Source: Pseudarthrobacter sulfonivorans
GTDB taxonomy: Bacteria; Actinomycetota; Actinomycetes; Actinomycetales; Micrococcaceae
Assembly (NCBI RefSeq): GCF_001484605.1
Contig: NZ_CP013747.1
Location: 2,728,001-2,792,000, forward strand
Reading direction: 5' to 3'
DNA length: 64,000 nucleotides
A program made the translations under genes and the position numbers. Below are positions 42,710 through 50,863 of this stretch, in pieces. The notes under the pieces are model-generated. The model saw only the letters and a list, made by a program, of their open reading frames with translations. It did no database searches and was not told the DNA's origin. Position 1 is the stretch's first letter. Each line of letters starts with the position of its first letter.

Positions 42710-44347
42710 TCAGCCGGCTGCCACTGTCTCGTGAGCCGAGGTGAACGCGCCCCCGTAGTTTTCAGTCGAGGAGACCCCGTCCAGGATTTCGTGCAACTTT
42801 CCGCGGCCACCCGGGTTGAGCAGGAACTTGCGCGGCTTACCCTCGACGTTGGCGCCGTAGTAGTGGCTGTGTTCGACGGAGAAGATCGAAAGGGGAGCGA
42901 GGGTCTCGATCATCGACATCCAGATTGCCTCCTGCGCGGCCGTCGGCTCGAAGCTGTGGTAGCCCTGTTCGCGCGCATAAATGATCGTGTCGAGGATCCA
43001 ATCAACCTGGTCCTGCGAGTACCGCGGGTAGTTGCCGCCGCCCGCTCCGTGCGGACCCCCGGGGAAAAAGAAGTTCGGCAGGCGATTTGCGCTGAACCCA
43101 CCGAAGTCGGACGGGCCGTCCGCCCAGTCGATGCTCAGATCGAGTCCTTCGCGGCCCTTGACGCCCATCCGGGTGAGGGCGCCCGTTCCGAAGTCGAATC
43201 CGGTGGCGTACACGATGATGTCGTAGTCCCGGTGTCCCTCCGTGGTCTCGATCCCGGTCGCGTCTACGCGCACGATCGGCGTTTCCTTGAGTGCGATGAG
43301 GCCGGCGTTCGGTTTGTTGAACGACTCGAAGTAATTTGTCACGAAGGGCGGACGCTTCGCGCCGAACAGGTGGTCCTTCGGAATGAGACGGTCGGCAGTG
43401 ACAGGGTCCTTGACGATGCTGCGGATCTTTTTGGCGAGGAACTCGCAGAACTCGAGGTTGACGTCCCGGTTCGTGGTCATGTCGTAGTAATTCGAGGTCA
43501 GCTTCGCGAAGCCGGGGCTCGTCCAGATCTTCTCGTAGAACTCCTGGCGGGCTTCTGCCGAGTCCTCGGTGGAGAACTTCCCGGCAGGTTCGTGGAGAAA
43601 CCCCGACGGCGACGTGCTGAGTACCGTCACGATGTCCTCGAAGTTATCGTGGAGCCATTCGTACCGTTCGCTGGTGATTGGTGCGTTGTTCAGGGGTGTG
43701 GTCCAGGTCGGGGTGCGCTGGTAGAGGTCGACTGATTCGACGACGTCGACAATTGCCGGCAGCAGCTGGGCGCCGCTGGGGCCGTTGCCAATGATCGCGA
43801 CGCGCTTGCCGGTGAAATCGATCGGCGTGTGCGGCCACGCACCGGTGTGGTGCCCTTCCCCCTGGAAGTCGTCGAGGCCCTCGATCTCGGGGAGGTGCGG
43901 CACCGAGAGTCCGCCGGTCGCTGAGATGACCCAGCGTGCGCGGGTGGTCTCGCCCGCTTCGGTTGTGACCACCCAGATGGCGTCTGTTTCGTCGTAGACC
44001 GCGGACACGACCCGCTGTCCCGTGCTGATGTTCTTACGCAGGTCGAAGCGATCGACGACAAAGTTGAGGTAGTCCTCGATTTCGGGCTGCGTCGCGAATT
44101 CCTCCCGCCAGCGCCACTCGCGGAACAGCTCCTTGGAGAAGATGTATCCGTAGGTATAGCTCTCGGAGTCGAAGCGTGCCTCTGGGTAGCGGTTCCAGTA
44201 CCAGACACCTCCGACGCCGTCGCCGGCTTCCAGCGTGCGTGCGGTGAATCCCGCATCGATTGCCCGGTAAAGGGCGTAGATTCCGACGACTCCAGCGCCG
44301 ATCACCAGTACGTCTACATCGACTTCGTTGTCTGACTTCACTGTCAT
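42710..44347 (-). CDS. Baeyer-Villiger monooxygenase (class B flavoprotein)
   Basis: A 545-residue FAD/NADPH enzyme. The first Rossmann motif is GAGVVG (17-22), the BVMO fingerprint FxGxxxHxxxWP is FQGEGHHTGAWP (161-172) and the second Rossmann motif is GNGPSG (187-192). Also present are GGVWYWNRYPEARFDSESYTY and the late ATG-type motif DIIVYATGFDFGTGAL. It would turn a ketone, probably cyclic, into an ester or lactone. GGGAG lies seven bases upstream of the start. It heads a three-gene operon and is divergent from an SDR, which could make its ketone substrate. Confidence 0.93.
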   Translation of the reverse strand: MTVKSDNEVDVDVLVIGAGVVGIYALYRAIDAGFTARTLEAGDGVGGVWYWNRYPEARFDSESYTYGYIFSKELFREWRWREEFATQPEIEDYLNFVVDRFDLRKNISTGQRVVSAVYDETDAIWVVTTEAGETTRARWVISATGGLSVPHLPEIEGLDDFQGEGHHTGAWPHTPIDFTGKRVAIIGNGPSGAQLLPAIVDVVESVDLYQRTPTWTTPLNNAPITSERYEWLHDNFEDIVTVLSTSPSGFLHEPAGKFSTEDSAEARQEFYEKIWTSPGFAKLTSNYYDMTTNRDVNLEFCEFLAKKIRSIVKDPVTADRLIPKDHLFGAKRPPFVTNYFESFNKPNAGLIALKETPIVRVDATGIETTEGHRDYDIIVYATGFDFGTGALTRMGVKGREGLDLSIDWADGPSDFGGFSANRLPNFFFPGGPHGAGGGNYPRYSQDQVDWILDTIIYAREQGYHSFEPTAAQEAIWMSMIETLAPLSIFSVEHSHYYGANVEGKPRKFLLNPGGRGKLHEILDGVSSTENYGGAFTSAHETVAAG

Positions 44348-44519
44348 TTCCTTGCTCCCACTCCATCATGAGGATACTCTTGGGCTATGTGCGATATATA
44401 AGCACGTGTGCTGAAAAAAGACAACATCAAGCAATATTGGCGCGGAATTTCTGCACTCTACGTGGTTGCGGAATATGAGCTGATGTGATGATATCGGCTC
44501 AAGATCACTTCAAAGGAGA
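44348..44519. promoter_or_regulatory. AT-rich divergent promoter region, BVMO / SDR
   Basis: The 172-bp gap is clearly more AT-rich than its surroundings. TATATA at 44395-44400 is a likely -10 element, and AGCACGTGTGCT (44401-44412) forms a palindrome (AGCAC-GT-GTGCT) directly next to it. GCGGAAT appears twice further right. The palindrome is a candidate operator for the TetR or IclR regulator of the island. Confidence 0.45.
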
Positions 44520-44522
44520 ATG

Positions 44523-45467
44523 ATGAACGCTATCGATGACCTTCGGTACGACGGACGGGTCGCTATTGTGACCGGAGCAGGTCGAGGCCTGGGTCGAGCC
44601 CATGCGCTGCTGCTCGCTGAACGCGGCGCAAAGGTGGTCGTCAATGACCTGGGCGGCAGCAAGGAGGGTGAGGGAAACGACGCTGGCCCCGCCAACGACG
44701 TCGTTCAGGAAATCATTGCCGCGGGCGGTGAAGCGGTAGCCGACACGAATAACGTCGGCAGCGAAGACGGCTGCCACTCGATCGTTGAGACCGCGGTAAA
44801 GGAGTTCGGCCGCATCGACATTGTGGTCAACAACGCCGGTATTTCACGGTGGGCCACTTTCCCGGAAGCAGATGCGGACAACCTTGAGCGCACCCTCGAT
44901 GTGCACCTTCGGGGTACGTGGCACACCACCCGCGCTGCGTGGCCGTATATGGAGGAACAGGGCTACGGGCGCGTCATTACCACCACGTCCACCGGCATGC
45001 TCGGCCTGGCCGACAACCTCGCCTACGCGACGGCGAAGGGAGCTCTTATTGGCTTTACCCGCAGCCTCGCTGTGGCGGCCGCGCCAAAGGGCATCCTCGT
45101 CAACTGCATCGCGCCGAACGCGGTAACGAGACCCAGCGAGTCGGCGACGAAGCCCAACATCGTCACCGCAACGGCTGTGGACAAGGCGCGCATGCAGGCG
45201 ATGGACACCGCCCACGTCTCGCCCATGGTCGCCTACCTCGCGCACGAGTCGTGTCAGGTGAACGGCGAAATACTCGTCGCCGGAGGCGGCCGGTTCGCGC
45301 GGTGGTTCCTCGGTATTACCCCGGGATGGGTCCACGAGGGTGACGGCGTAGCGCCCCTGGAGGCCGTCGTCGAGCACTGGGATGAGATCAATGACGACGC
45401 GGACTACTACATACCCGCCAGTCTCCACGACTGGGCCTCGAACTTCATGGGACACCTCAGCGCCTGA
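44523..45467 (+). CDS. SDR-family dehydrogenase (multifunctional-enzyme-2-like)
   Basis: A 314-residue SDR. NAD-binding motif TGAGRGLGRAHA, then VVVNDLGGSKEGEG, which is typical of the 17-beta-HSD4/MFE-2 subgroup; NNAG, then catalytic Ser and YATAK. It is longer than a classical SDR through a C-terminal extension (VEHWDEIND...). Start at the second ATG (44523), four bases behind AAGGAG. It probably oxidises a hydroxyl to the ketone used by the divergent BVMO. Confidence 0.88.
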   Translation: MNAIDDLRYDGRVAIVTGAGRGLGRAHALLLAERGAKVVVNDLGGSKEGEGNDAGPANDVVQEIIAAGGEAVADTNNVGSEDGCHSIVETAVKEFGRIDIVVNNAGISRWATFPEADADNLERTLDVHLRGTWHTTRAAWPYMEEQGYGRVITTTSTGMLGLADNLAYATAKGALIGFTRSLAVAAAPKGILVNCIAPNAVTRPSESATKPNIVTATAVDKARMQAMDTAHVSPMVAYLAHESCQVNGEILVAGGGRFARWFLGITPGWVHEGDGVAPLEAVVEHWDEINDDADYYIPASLHDWASNFMGHLSA

Positions 45468-45482
45468 GCGCTGAGGGCCTAA

Positions 45483-46190
45483 TCAGCGAGCACGCGGGTC
45501 GGTGCTCGCAAGCGGGGCGATGAGTCCCGCTGACAGGAATGCCACCAGGTCGTCGATCAGTACTTCGATCTTGGCGGGCAGGTGCTCGCGTTTCTGCTGT
45601 GCAGACTGGTACCGGGCGAGCGCGTGCACGGCGCTCGTCCGGGCGAGCGACCAGCGCTCGTCCAGCACGGCGGGCGGCAGTTCTGTCACGAGGCGGCCGA
45701 GAAGCGTTCCAAGGGTGAGTACCGAAGCTCCCGCGTGAATGTCGCGGTTATCCAGACCCTCATAACCGCCTTGTCCCGTGATCAGCAGGGAGAGGAACGC
45801 CAGGTAGTGGTTGTTGGGCTTGATATGGATGGCGAGAGGGCGCACGAAGGCGTCGACGACATCCGAGATGGTGGGCGTTCGGTTGCCCATCATCAGGCTC
45901 GTTACCACCTGCGCTCGATGTGCCTCGCTTTCGGCGCCCCGCGACTCCATGATTGCCTTAACCAGCTCGTCGCGGTCACCAAAGTGGTACTGGACCGCTG
46001 CGTGGTTGCGCTGGCCGGCCGCAATGCCGATGTCGCGGAGCGGCACCGCTGATATGCCGCGTTCGGCGAACAGGCGTTCGGCAGCCGCGATTATGACCTG
46101 GCGGGTCGCCTCTCCGCGCACATTATTGCGCTCCGTGGGTGGTCGACGGTCGCTTTGGATCGGCCGCGGCTCGGGCGCATTTCGGGACAT
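45483..46190 (-). CDS. TetR-family repressor
   Basis: A 235-residue TetR protein. The helix-turn-helix lies in TRQVIIAAAERLFAERGISAVPLRDIGIAAGQRNHAAVQYHFGDRDELVKAI; an acidic/basic N-terminal tail of about 25 residues precedes it. The C-terminal ligand domain is helical. It is the last gene of the SDR-CMD-HtaA-TetR operon, three bases from the HtaA stop, so it is probably autoregulated and controls the island's operons in response to a substrate. Confidence 0.9.
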   Translation of the reverse strand: MSRNAPEPRPIQSDRRPPTERNNVRGEATRQVIIAAAERLFAERGISAVPLRDIGIAAGQRNHAAVQYHFGDRDELVKAIMESRGAESEAHRAQVVTSLMMGNRTPTISDVVDAFVRPLAIHIKPNNHYLAFLSLLITGQGGYEGLDNRDIHAGASVLTLGTLLGRLVTELPPAVLDERWSLARTSAVHALARYQSAQQKREHLPAKIEVLIDDLVAFLSAGLIAPLASTDPRAR

Positions 46191-46192
46191 GA

Positions 46193-46675
46193 CTACGAAT
46201 CTATCGTGATCCGGATGCCGAGGGGTGCCATGTCGGTGCCGGCAGGATATACCGTGCCGAACATTTCGACGGCGGACCCGAGCAGCTTCGAGGGCACAGC
46301 ATCCCAGACCAGAACATCACCGTCCTGCGCGGGCGTCGCGGTTCCCAGCTCAACGATGGCGGTAAGTTCAGTGGAGTCCACCTCGGTGCGCGCGAGCAGG
46401 GCTCCGCTCGTGGGCCCGACGACGATCTCGGGGTCGATGATCCGGATGTCGAGGAGGCCGTGGTGTGCTGTGAAATGGAGCGAGCCGGCGAACAACAGGC
46501 GCCAGCCGCCGTCGGAGGCCACCGCGCGGACGAGCGGGAACGTGAACACGCCGGAGTCGTCGATTGTCGCCGGCCCGTCGATTTCGTACGAGCCGCCAGC
46601 GATCACTGTGACATAACGCATCAGGGAGTCGCGCACTGCCCAGGTCAGTGAGCCGATCGAGTTCGGGTTCGACAT
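46193..46675 (-). CDS. HtaA-domain protein
   Basis: A 160-residue protein matching the HtaA domain pattern: SLTWAVRDSLMRYVTVIAGG at the N-terminus, then WRLLFAGSLHFTAHHGLLDIRIIDPEIVVGP. HtaA domains are best known from secreted corynebacterial haem-binding proteins, but this one has no signal peptide, so it is cytosolic. It lies between a carboxymuconolactone-decarboxylase-like protein and TetR in a catabolic operon. A role as lyase/hydratase-type or ligand-binding domain is open. Confidence 0.7.
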   Translation of the reverse strand: MSNPNSIGSLTWAVRDSLMRYVTVIAGGSYEIDGPATIDDSGVFTFPLVRAVASDGGWRLLFAGSLHFTAHHGLLDIRIIDPEIVVGPTSGALLARTEVDSTELTAIVELGTATPAQDGDVLVWDAVPSKLLGSAVEMFGTVYPAGTDMAPLGIRITIDS

Positions 46676-46678
46676 TTA

Positions 46679-47287
46679 TCAGTCCTGGCTTTCCGCGTTG
46701 TGGCGTGGGGGGAATCCTTGCATGCCTGGCTCCAGCTGCAGGCCCAGGGTAGCGAATGCCATGGCGTGCATATCGTAGGTTCCGACGGTAAACACCAGGT
46801 CGATGAGCTGCGGCCGCGTGAACTGCGCCTCCAGCTCGTCCCACACCGGTTCCGAGACGTTCTTGGCTTGGACCATTTCGTCGATCGCCCGCACCACTGC
46901 GGCATCCTCTGGCGACCATTCCTCCGCATCCGGACCGACGAACAGCGCCTCGAGCTCGGCCTCTGTAAGCCAGCCGTTCGTGCGACTCATGCGTACATGT
47001 TGTGCCCACTCGTACTCGCCATGGCTGAGCCACGCTGTTCGGATGATGGCGATCTCGCGAACGCGGTCGCTGAGCGAGGAGCGGCGCAAGTGGTTGGAAA
47101 ATGGCATCCACCCACGGATGAGGTCCGGATGCCAGGCATAGATCCCGATGATGTGCGACTCGGGCCGCTGTGAGGGGCCGGACGGTGAGCCGTGGCCCTG
47201 CACGGAGAGTATCGACAAAGCCTGGTCGACCTCATCGTCCCACTCGTCGACGGGCCGCGGGGGGATTCGGGGCTGGTTCGTTGTCAT
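46679..47287 (-). CDS. carboxymuconolactone-decarboxylase/AhpD-like protein
   Basis: A 202-residue protein of the CMD/AhpD fold. The core is LSDRVREIAIIRTAWLSHGEYEWAQHV followed by RPQLIDLVFTVGTYDMHAMAF. The Cys-x-x-Cys of AhpD is absent, with SHGEYEWAQH in its place, as in decarboxylase-type and lactone-related members. Its ATG overlaps the SDR stop (ATGA). It may process the acid or lactone formed in the pathway. Confidence 0.8.
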   Translation of the reverse strand: MTTNQPRIPPRPVDEWDDEVDQALSILSVQGHGSPSGPSQRPESHIIGIYAWHPDLIRGWMPFSNHLRRSSLSDRVREIAIIRTAWLSHGEYEWAQHVRMSRTNGWLTEAELEALFVGPDAEEWSPEDAAVVRAIDEMVQAKNVSEPVWDELEAQFTRPQLIDLVFTVGTYDMHAMAFATLGLQLEPGMQGFPPRHNAESQD

Positions 47288-48039
47288 CCGATGAACGACC
47301 CGCCGTTGACGCTGATGGTCTGACCGGTTACGTACGAGGCGCCGTCCGACACCAGATACCCGACGGCTGCCGCAATGTCTTCACCAGTTCCGACGCGACC
47401 GACCGGGATGTACTTCGCCATGTCGGCCGCCGAAGGGATTTTCCCGGCGTCGCGCTTCTTCTGCACGCTTGGCGTGTCGATAGACGATGGCGCGACCGTG
47501 TTCACAGTGATACCCGACTTGGCGAACTCCATCGCGAGCGCCTTGGTGAGAGCCATCTGCCCACCCTTCGATGCGGCGTAGTGAGCCATATTGGGTGCCC
47601 CGCGTTGCGCGCTCGAGGAGGAGATCAGCACGATCCGTCCCCAGCCGGTCGCCACGAGATCCGGGATCGCAGACTGAACGACATTGAACGTGCCGGTCAG
47701 ATTGATAGCGAGGGTGCGGTTCCACTGCTCCAGTGTCATGTCGAGGAACGGCTGTTGGATCGCCACCGCGGCGTTGGCGACAACTGCTGAGATGGGCCCG
47801 AGCTCATCGCGTGCAGCGTCTATCGCCGCATCCACCTCTCCGCGGTCACTCACGTCGGCGCGATATCCCCGGGCGACTCCGCCCCCTTCGGTGATCGACT
47901 GTGCGGCACTCTCAGCCGAACCCTCGCCGATGTCGAGGATAACCACAGCGAAATCGGCCTCGGAAAGTCGCTGTGCGATCGCGAACCCAATTCCTGCACC
48001 GCCCCCACTGACGACGGCGACACGCTTCGCCGCGGTCAT
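47284..48039 (-). CDS. SDR-family dehydrogenase
   Basis: A 251-residue classical SDR. Cofactor motif SGGGAGIGFAIA, with Asp in VILDIGEG indicating NAD preference, VANAAV at the NNAG position, catalytic SSSS and YAASK, and the C-terminal GQTISVNGGSFIG. It heads the SDR-CMD-HtaA-TetR operon and is divergent from the IclR gene. It probably oxidises a secondary alcohol in the pathway. Confidence 0.9.
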   Translation of the reverse strand: MTAAKRVAVVSGGGAGIGFAIAQRLSEADFAVVILDIGEGSAESAAQSITEGGGVARGYRADVSDRGEVDAAIDAARDELGPISAVVANAAVAIQQPFLDMTLEQWNRTLAINLTGTFNVVQSAIPDLVATGWGRIVLISSSSAQRGAPNMAHYAASKGGQMALTKALAMEFAKSGITVNTVAPSSIDTPSVQKKRDAGKIPSAADMAKYIPVGRVGTGEDIAAAVGYLVSDGASYVTGQTISVNGGSFIG

Positions 48040-48266
48040 TTGGCTTCTCGTCTGTTCAATTTATGCTGCGCCGTGATCATGACCCGCGTCCTCTGTTTCT
48101 TTGCGACGGGGCGGCGACGGTCGCGTCGCTACCGGCCCTGTCGACATTATGGTGGTGGTGAACTACCGTCGTACACAACGGAACAGTCGTTCTGTTATAT
48201 AACCCAAGATTGCTGGCACCGCCGAGGAAAGTCAAGCGGCCGGGCTGGCGCCAGCGGGAGTAGTGA
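48040..48266. promoter_or_regulatory. divergent region SDR / IclR with AACGACTGTTCCGT motif
   Basis: The minus strand at 48178-48191 reads AACGACTGTTCCGT, found identically upstream of the ABC importer (61041-61054). A related spaced version lies before the ferredoxin reductase. It is in the gap between the IclR gene and the SDR operon, consistent with an IclR operator that also controls the regulator's own gene. TATATAA beside it may be a -10 element. Confidence 0.55.
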
Positions 48267-49100
48267 ATGATGAACCCACAGCCTGATGGCCAGCAGCGCG
48301 TCGCCGTAGACGAGCCACGGCTCCGCCACCCCCTTGCGCGCGGCATCGAGCTACTTACGCTCATGGTCGACAGCGGCCAGGATGTGCACGGCGTGCGCGA
48401 ACTGGCCGGTCGTCTCGGGGTGAGTCCGAGCACCGTGCACCGGCTAGTCACCGACCTCGAACGCATCGGCCTGGTGAGTCGCACTTCGCATGGGTCGTAT
48501 CGGCTCGGTCTCGAATTTCTCCGGATCGCCTGGACGACGACGGCCCGGTTTCCCCTGCACGAGGTTGCCAATGACACGCTGCGCGAACTCGCGGAGGAGT
48601 CCGGCGAATCGTCCTTCTTTGGCGTTTACGGGGAGCGGCGGCGCGAAATGATGTTCACACTTACCGTCGAATCGCCCCATCCGCTCCGCTACACGCTGCC
48701 GGAAAATATCTGGCTTTCCCTGCATGCCGGCGCGAGCGGGCTGGCGATTCTCGCGTTCCTGCCGGAGGGTGTGCGGGATGAAATCGCTCGCGGCCCGCTC
48801 GGTGCGGCCACCAGTCGCACGGTAGTCGACGCCGAAACGCTCCTCGTGCGCCTCGAGAAGATCCGCGAAGAGGGTTACGCCATCACTCACGGGGAGCGCA
48901 TTGAGGGCGCGATCGCGATCGCGGCGCCGGTGTTCGGACCTTCGGGGGCCGTGGTGGGCGCCACTGGCATCACCATCCCCGAGGCGCGATTCAATGCCGC
49001 ACACTCCTCATCGCTGGCCGCGTCTGTACGGGAGGCCGCAAAACGGCTCACGGGCTACATCAGCGGCACAATCAAGCCCCGTTCAGCCATTGCCCGCTGA
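48267..49100 (+). CDS. IclR-family regulator of the catabolic island
   Basis: A 277-residue IclR protein. The winged helix spans RHPLARGIELLTLMVDSG through VRELAGRLGVSPSTVHRLVTDLERIGLV. The effector domain has LHAGASGLAILAFLPEGV and HGERIEGAIAIAAPVFGPSGAVVGATGI. The start is 48267, with GGGAG six bases before; 48270 is also possible. It is divergent from the SDR operon and next to the ferredoxin-reductase operon. Its probable operator motif recurs across the island. Confidence 0.9.
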   Translation: MMNPQPDGQQRVAVDEPRLRHPLARGIELLTLMVDSGQDVHGVRELAGRLGVSPSTVHRLVTDLERIGLVSRTSHGSYRLGLEFLRIAWTTTARFPLHEVANDTLRELAEESGESSFFGVYGERRREMMFTLTVESPHPLRYTLPENIWLSLHAGASGLAILAFLPEGVRDEIARGPLGAATSRTVVDAETLLVRLEKIREEGYAITHGERIEGAIAIAAPVFGPSGAVVGATGITIPEARFNAAHSSSLAASVREAAKRLTGYISGTIKPRSAIAR

Positions 49101-49160
49101 CCGCCGACGGTGCTTGGGTTGACACTGCTCTCCCGCAGGATCAATACTTGGGGTGTTGCG

Positions 49161-49187
49161 TTATAGCGACTGAGTGTTCCGTTCAGC
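49161..49187. promoter_or_regulatory. variant of the island operator upstream of ferredoxin reductase
   Basis: GCGACTGAGTGTTCCGTTCA (within 49161-49187) matches the CGACTG and TGTTCCGT halves of the motif seen at 48178 and 61041, with two extra bases between. It lies about 90 bp upstream of the ferredoxin reductase start. Confidence 0.45.
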
Positions 49188-49272
49188 GGTAACACATCGA
49201 GTCGTTTACGCCTCGCGAAAGTGTCCGGCGTCCCGGCCTCGCGAACTCGATGAAGAGGAGAAGGACTCGGAA

Positions 49273-50499
49273 ATGGCCACAACAGTTGACCGTCACGTCG
49301 TTATTGTCGGGGCCTCGCTCGCGGGAACCCGTTCCGCGCAGGGCCTCCGAACGCTCGGCCACACCGGGCCGATCACCCTGATCGGCGCCGAGAAGGATCT
49401 CCCCTACGACCGGCCGCCGCTATCGAAGCACCTCCTGGCATCTGACTGGTCTGATGAGGTGATCGAGGGCAACCTCCTGATCACTCGCGCCGAACTCGAC
49501 GAGCTCGCCATCGACATCCGGCTCGGTACCGCCGCCGTCGCGCTCAACACGGCGACCCGCACAGTGGCCCTCGCTGACGGCTCGAGTGTGCAGTACGACG
49601 TGCTGATCATTGCAACCGGAGCGGCCGCCCGGCCATCGCCGTGGAACCCGCCGTCGGGCGTGCTTCAGCTCCGTACCCTGGACGACTCGCGCGCTATCTC
49701 CGCGCGTCTCGCGCTCAAGGAGCCCGTCGTCGTCGTCGGCGGTGGATTCATCGGCACTGAGATCGCCGCAGCGGCGCTCAAGGCCGGCTGCCCGGTCACG
49801 GTCGTCGATCCGGTTGCGGAGCCCATGGCACGCCTCGTCGGCCCCGAGATTGCAGACATCCTCGTGGACCTCCATCTGCGTAACGGCGCGGAGACGCGAT
49901 TCGGAGTGGGCGTCGTCGACATCCAGGGTGAGGCAGGCGCGCTCACTGTTGTCCTCGATGATGGCACGCGGCTCCAGGCCTCCACCGCCGTGGTCGGTAT
50001 CGGTTCCATCCCATCAACCACTTGGCTGGTCGGCTCGGGCCTCACCATTGACAACGGGGTTCTGACCGACTCGTCTCTTCGTGCGATCGGGGCGGACGAC
50101 GTTTACGCGATCGGCGACGTAGCCCGGTGGCCGCATCCCGGCCGGGGGCTGGATCACCGTGCCGAGCACTGGACCAATGCCAGCGACCAGGCGCGGTACG
50201 TTGCGACGGCGATCACGGGCGGCGACATGCAACCGTACAACTCGACCGACTACGTGTGGTCCGACCAGTACGACTGGAAAGTGCATTCGGTTGGCTGGCG
50301 CGACTCTGCGGGCAGCTCGATCGTTCTCGGCGACCTGCTCGAAGACGGACGCGTCGCCGTTATCCACGCGGACGCCGGTGGCATCGCCTGCGGTGCCGTC
50401 ACCGTCAACTGGGTGCGCGCACTCAACCAGGCTCGACGGCTGCTCGCTGGCCGCGGAACGGCCACCGCACTGGTCGAAGAACTGCAGCAACGGGCCTGA
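49273..50499 (+). CDS. NAD(P)H-dependent ferredoxin reductase (putidaredoxin-reductase type)
   Basis: A 408-residue FAD enzyme: VIVGASLAGTRSAQGLRTLG at the N-terminus, PYDRPPLSKHLL (family hallmark), VVVGGGFIGTEIAAAALKAG for NAD(P)H, DVYAIGDVARWPH and a C-terminal reductase domain (YVWSDQYDWKVHSVGW). Such enzymes feed electrons to [2Fe-2S] or 3Fe-4S ferredoxins of P450 systems. The start at 49273 has AAGGA nine bases ahead. It leads a reductase-ferredoxin-FprA-Mrp operon. Confidence 0.92.
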   Translation: MATTVDRHVVIVGASLAGTRSAQGLRTLGHTGPITLIGAEKDLPYDRPPLSKHLLASDWSDEVIEGNLLITRAELDELAIDIRLGTAAVALNTATRTVALADGSSVQYDVLIIATGAAARPSPWNPPSGVLQLRTLDDSRAISARLALKEPVVVVGGGFIGTEIAAAALKAGCPVTVVDPVAEPMARLVGPEIADILVDLHLRNGAETRFGVGVVDIQGEAGALTVVLDDGTRLQASTAVVGIGSIPSTTWLVGSGLTIDNGVLTDSSLRAIGADDVYAIGDVARWPHPGRGLDHRAEHWTNASDQARYVATAITGGDMQPYNSTDYVWSDQYDWKVHSVGWRDSAGSSIVLGDLLEDGRVAVIHADAGGIACGAVTVNWVRALNQARRLLAGRGTATALVEELQQRA

Positions 50500-50537
50500 C
50501 GCCCGGCCACTACGAGAAGTACAGAAAGGAAGTCATT

Positions 50538-50861
50538 ATGGTCTACGTGGTTACCGAGGCTTGCGTCGACGTCCAGGACAAGAGCTGTATGGAGGAATGC
50601 CCGGCCGACTGTATCTTCGAGGGCGGCCGCATGACCTACATCAATCCGGACCTGTGCATCGATTGCGGGGCCTGCGTCAGTCTTTGCCCTGTCGAAGCGA
50701 TTTACTACGACGCCGAGCTCCCCAGCGATCAGGAGCAGTACATCGAACTCAATGAGCGCTTCTTCGCCGGGGTCCAGACCCCGAAGAGTGGCCGTAAGGC
50801 CGGCAAGATCGCGTTCGACGTTGACGAGATCCTCGCGCTTTCGCGCCGCGGAGGGCAGTGA
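50538..50861 (+). CDS. seven-iron (3Fe-4S/4Fe-4S) ferredoxin
   Basis: A 107-residue FdxA-like ferredoxin. The first cluster has CVDVQDKSCMEECPADCI, the second CIDCGACVSLCP. The C-terminal extension (from QYIELNERFF) is as in actinobacterial FdxA. It transfers electrons between the flanking reductases and an oxygenase. The start at 50538 has AAAGGA eight bases before. It overlaps the next frame's GTGA. Confidence 0.92.
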   Translation: MVYVVTEACVDVQDKSCMEECPADCIFEGGRMTYINPDLCIDCGACVSLCPVEAIYYDAELPSDQEQYIELNERFFAGVQTPKSGRKAGKIAFDVDEILALSRRGGQ

Positions 50862-50863
50862 TC

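Noticed and set aside
45483..46190. TetR/HtaA region as a single fused gene
   Set aside because: The stop of the HtaA frame and the ATG of TetR are separate, in different frames, three bases apart.
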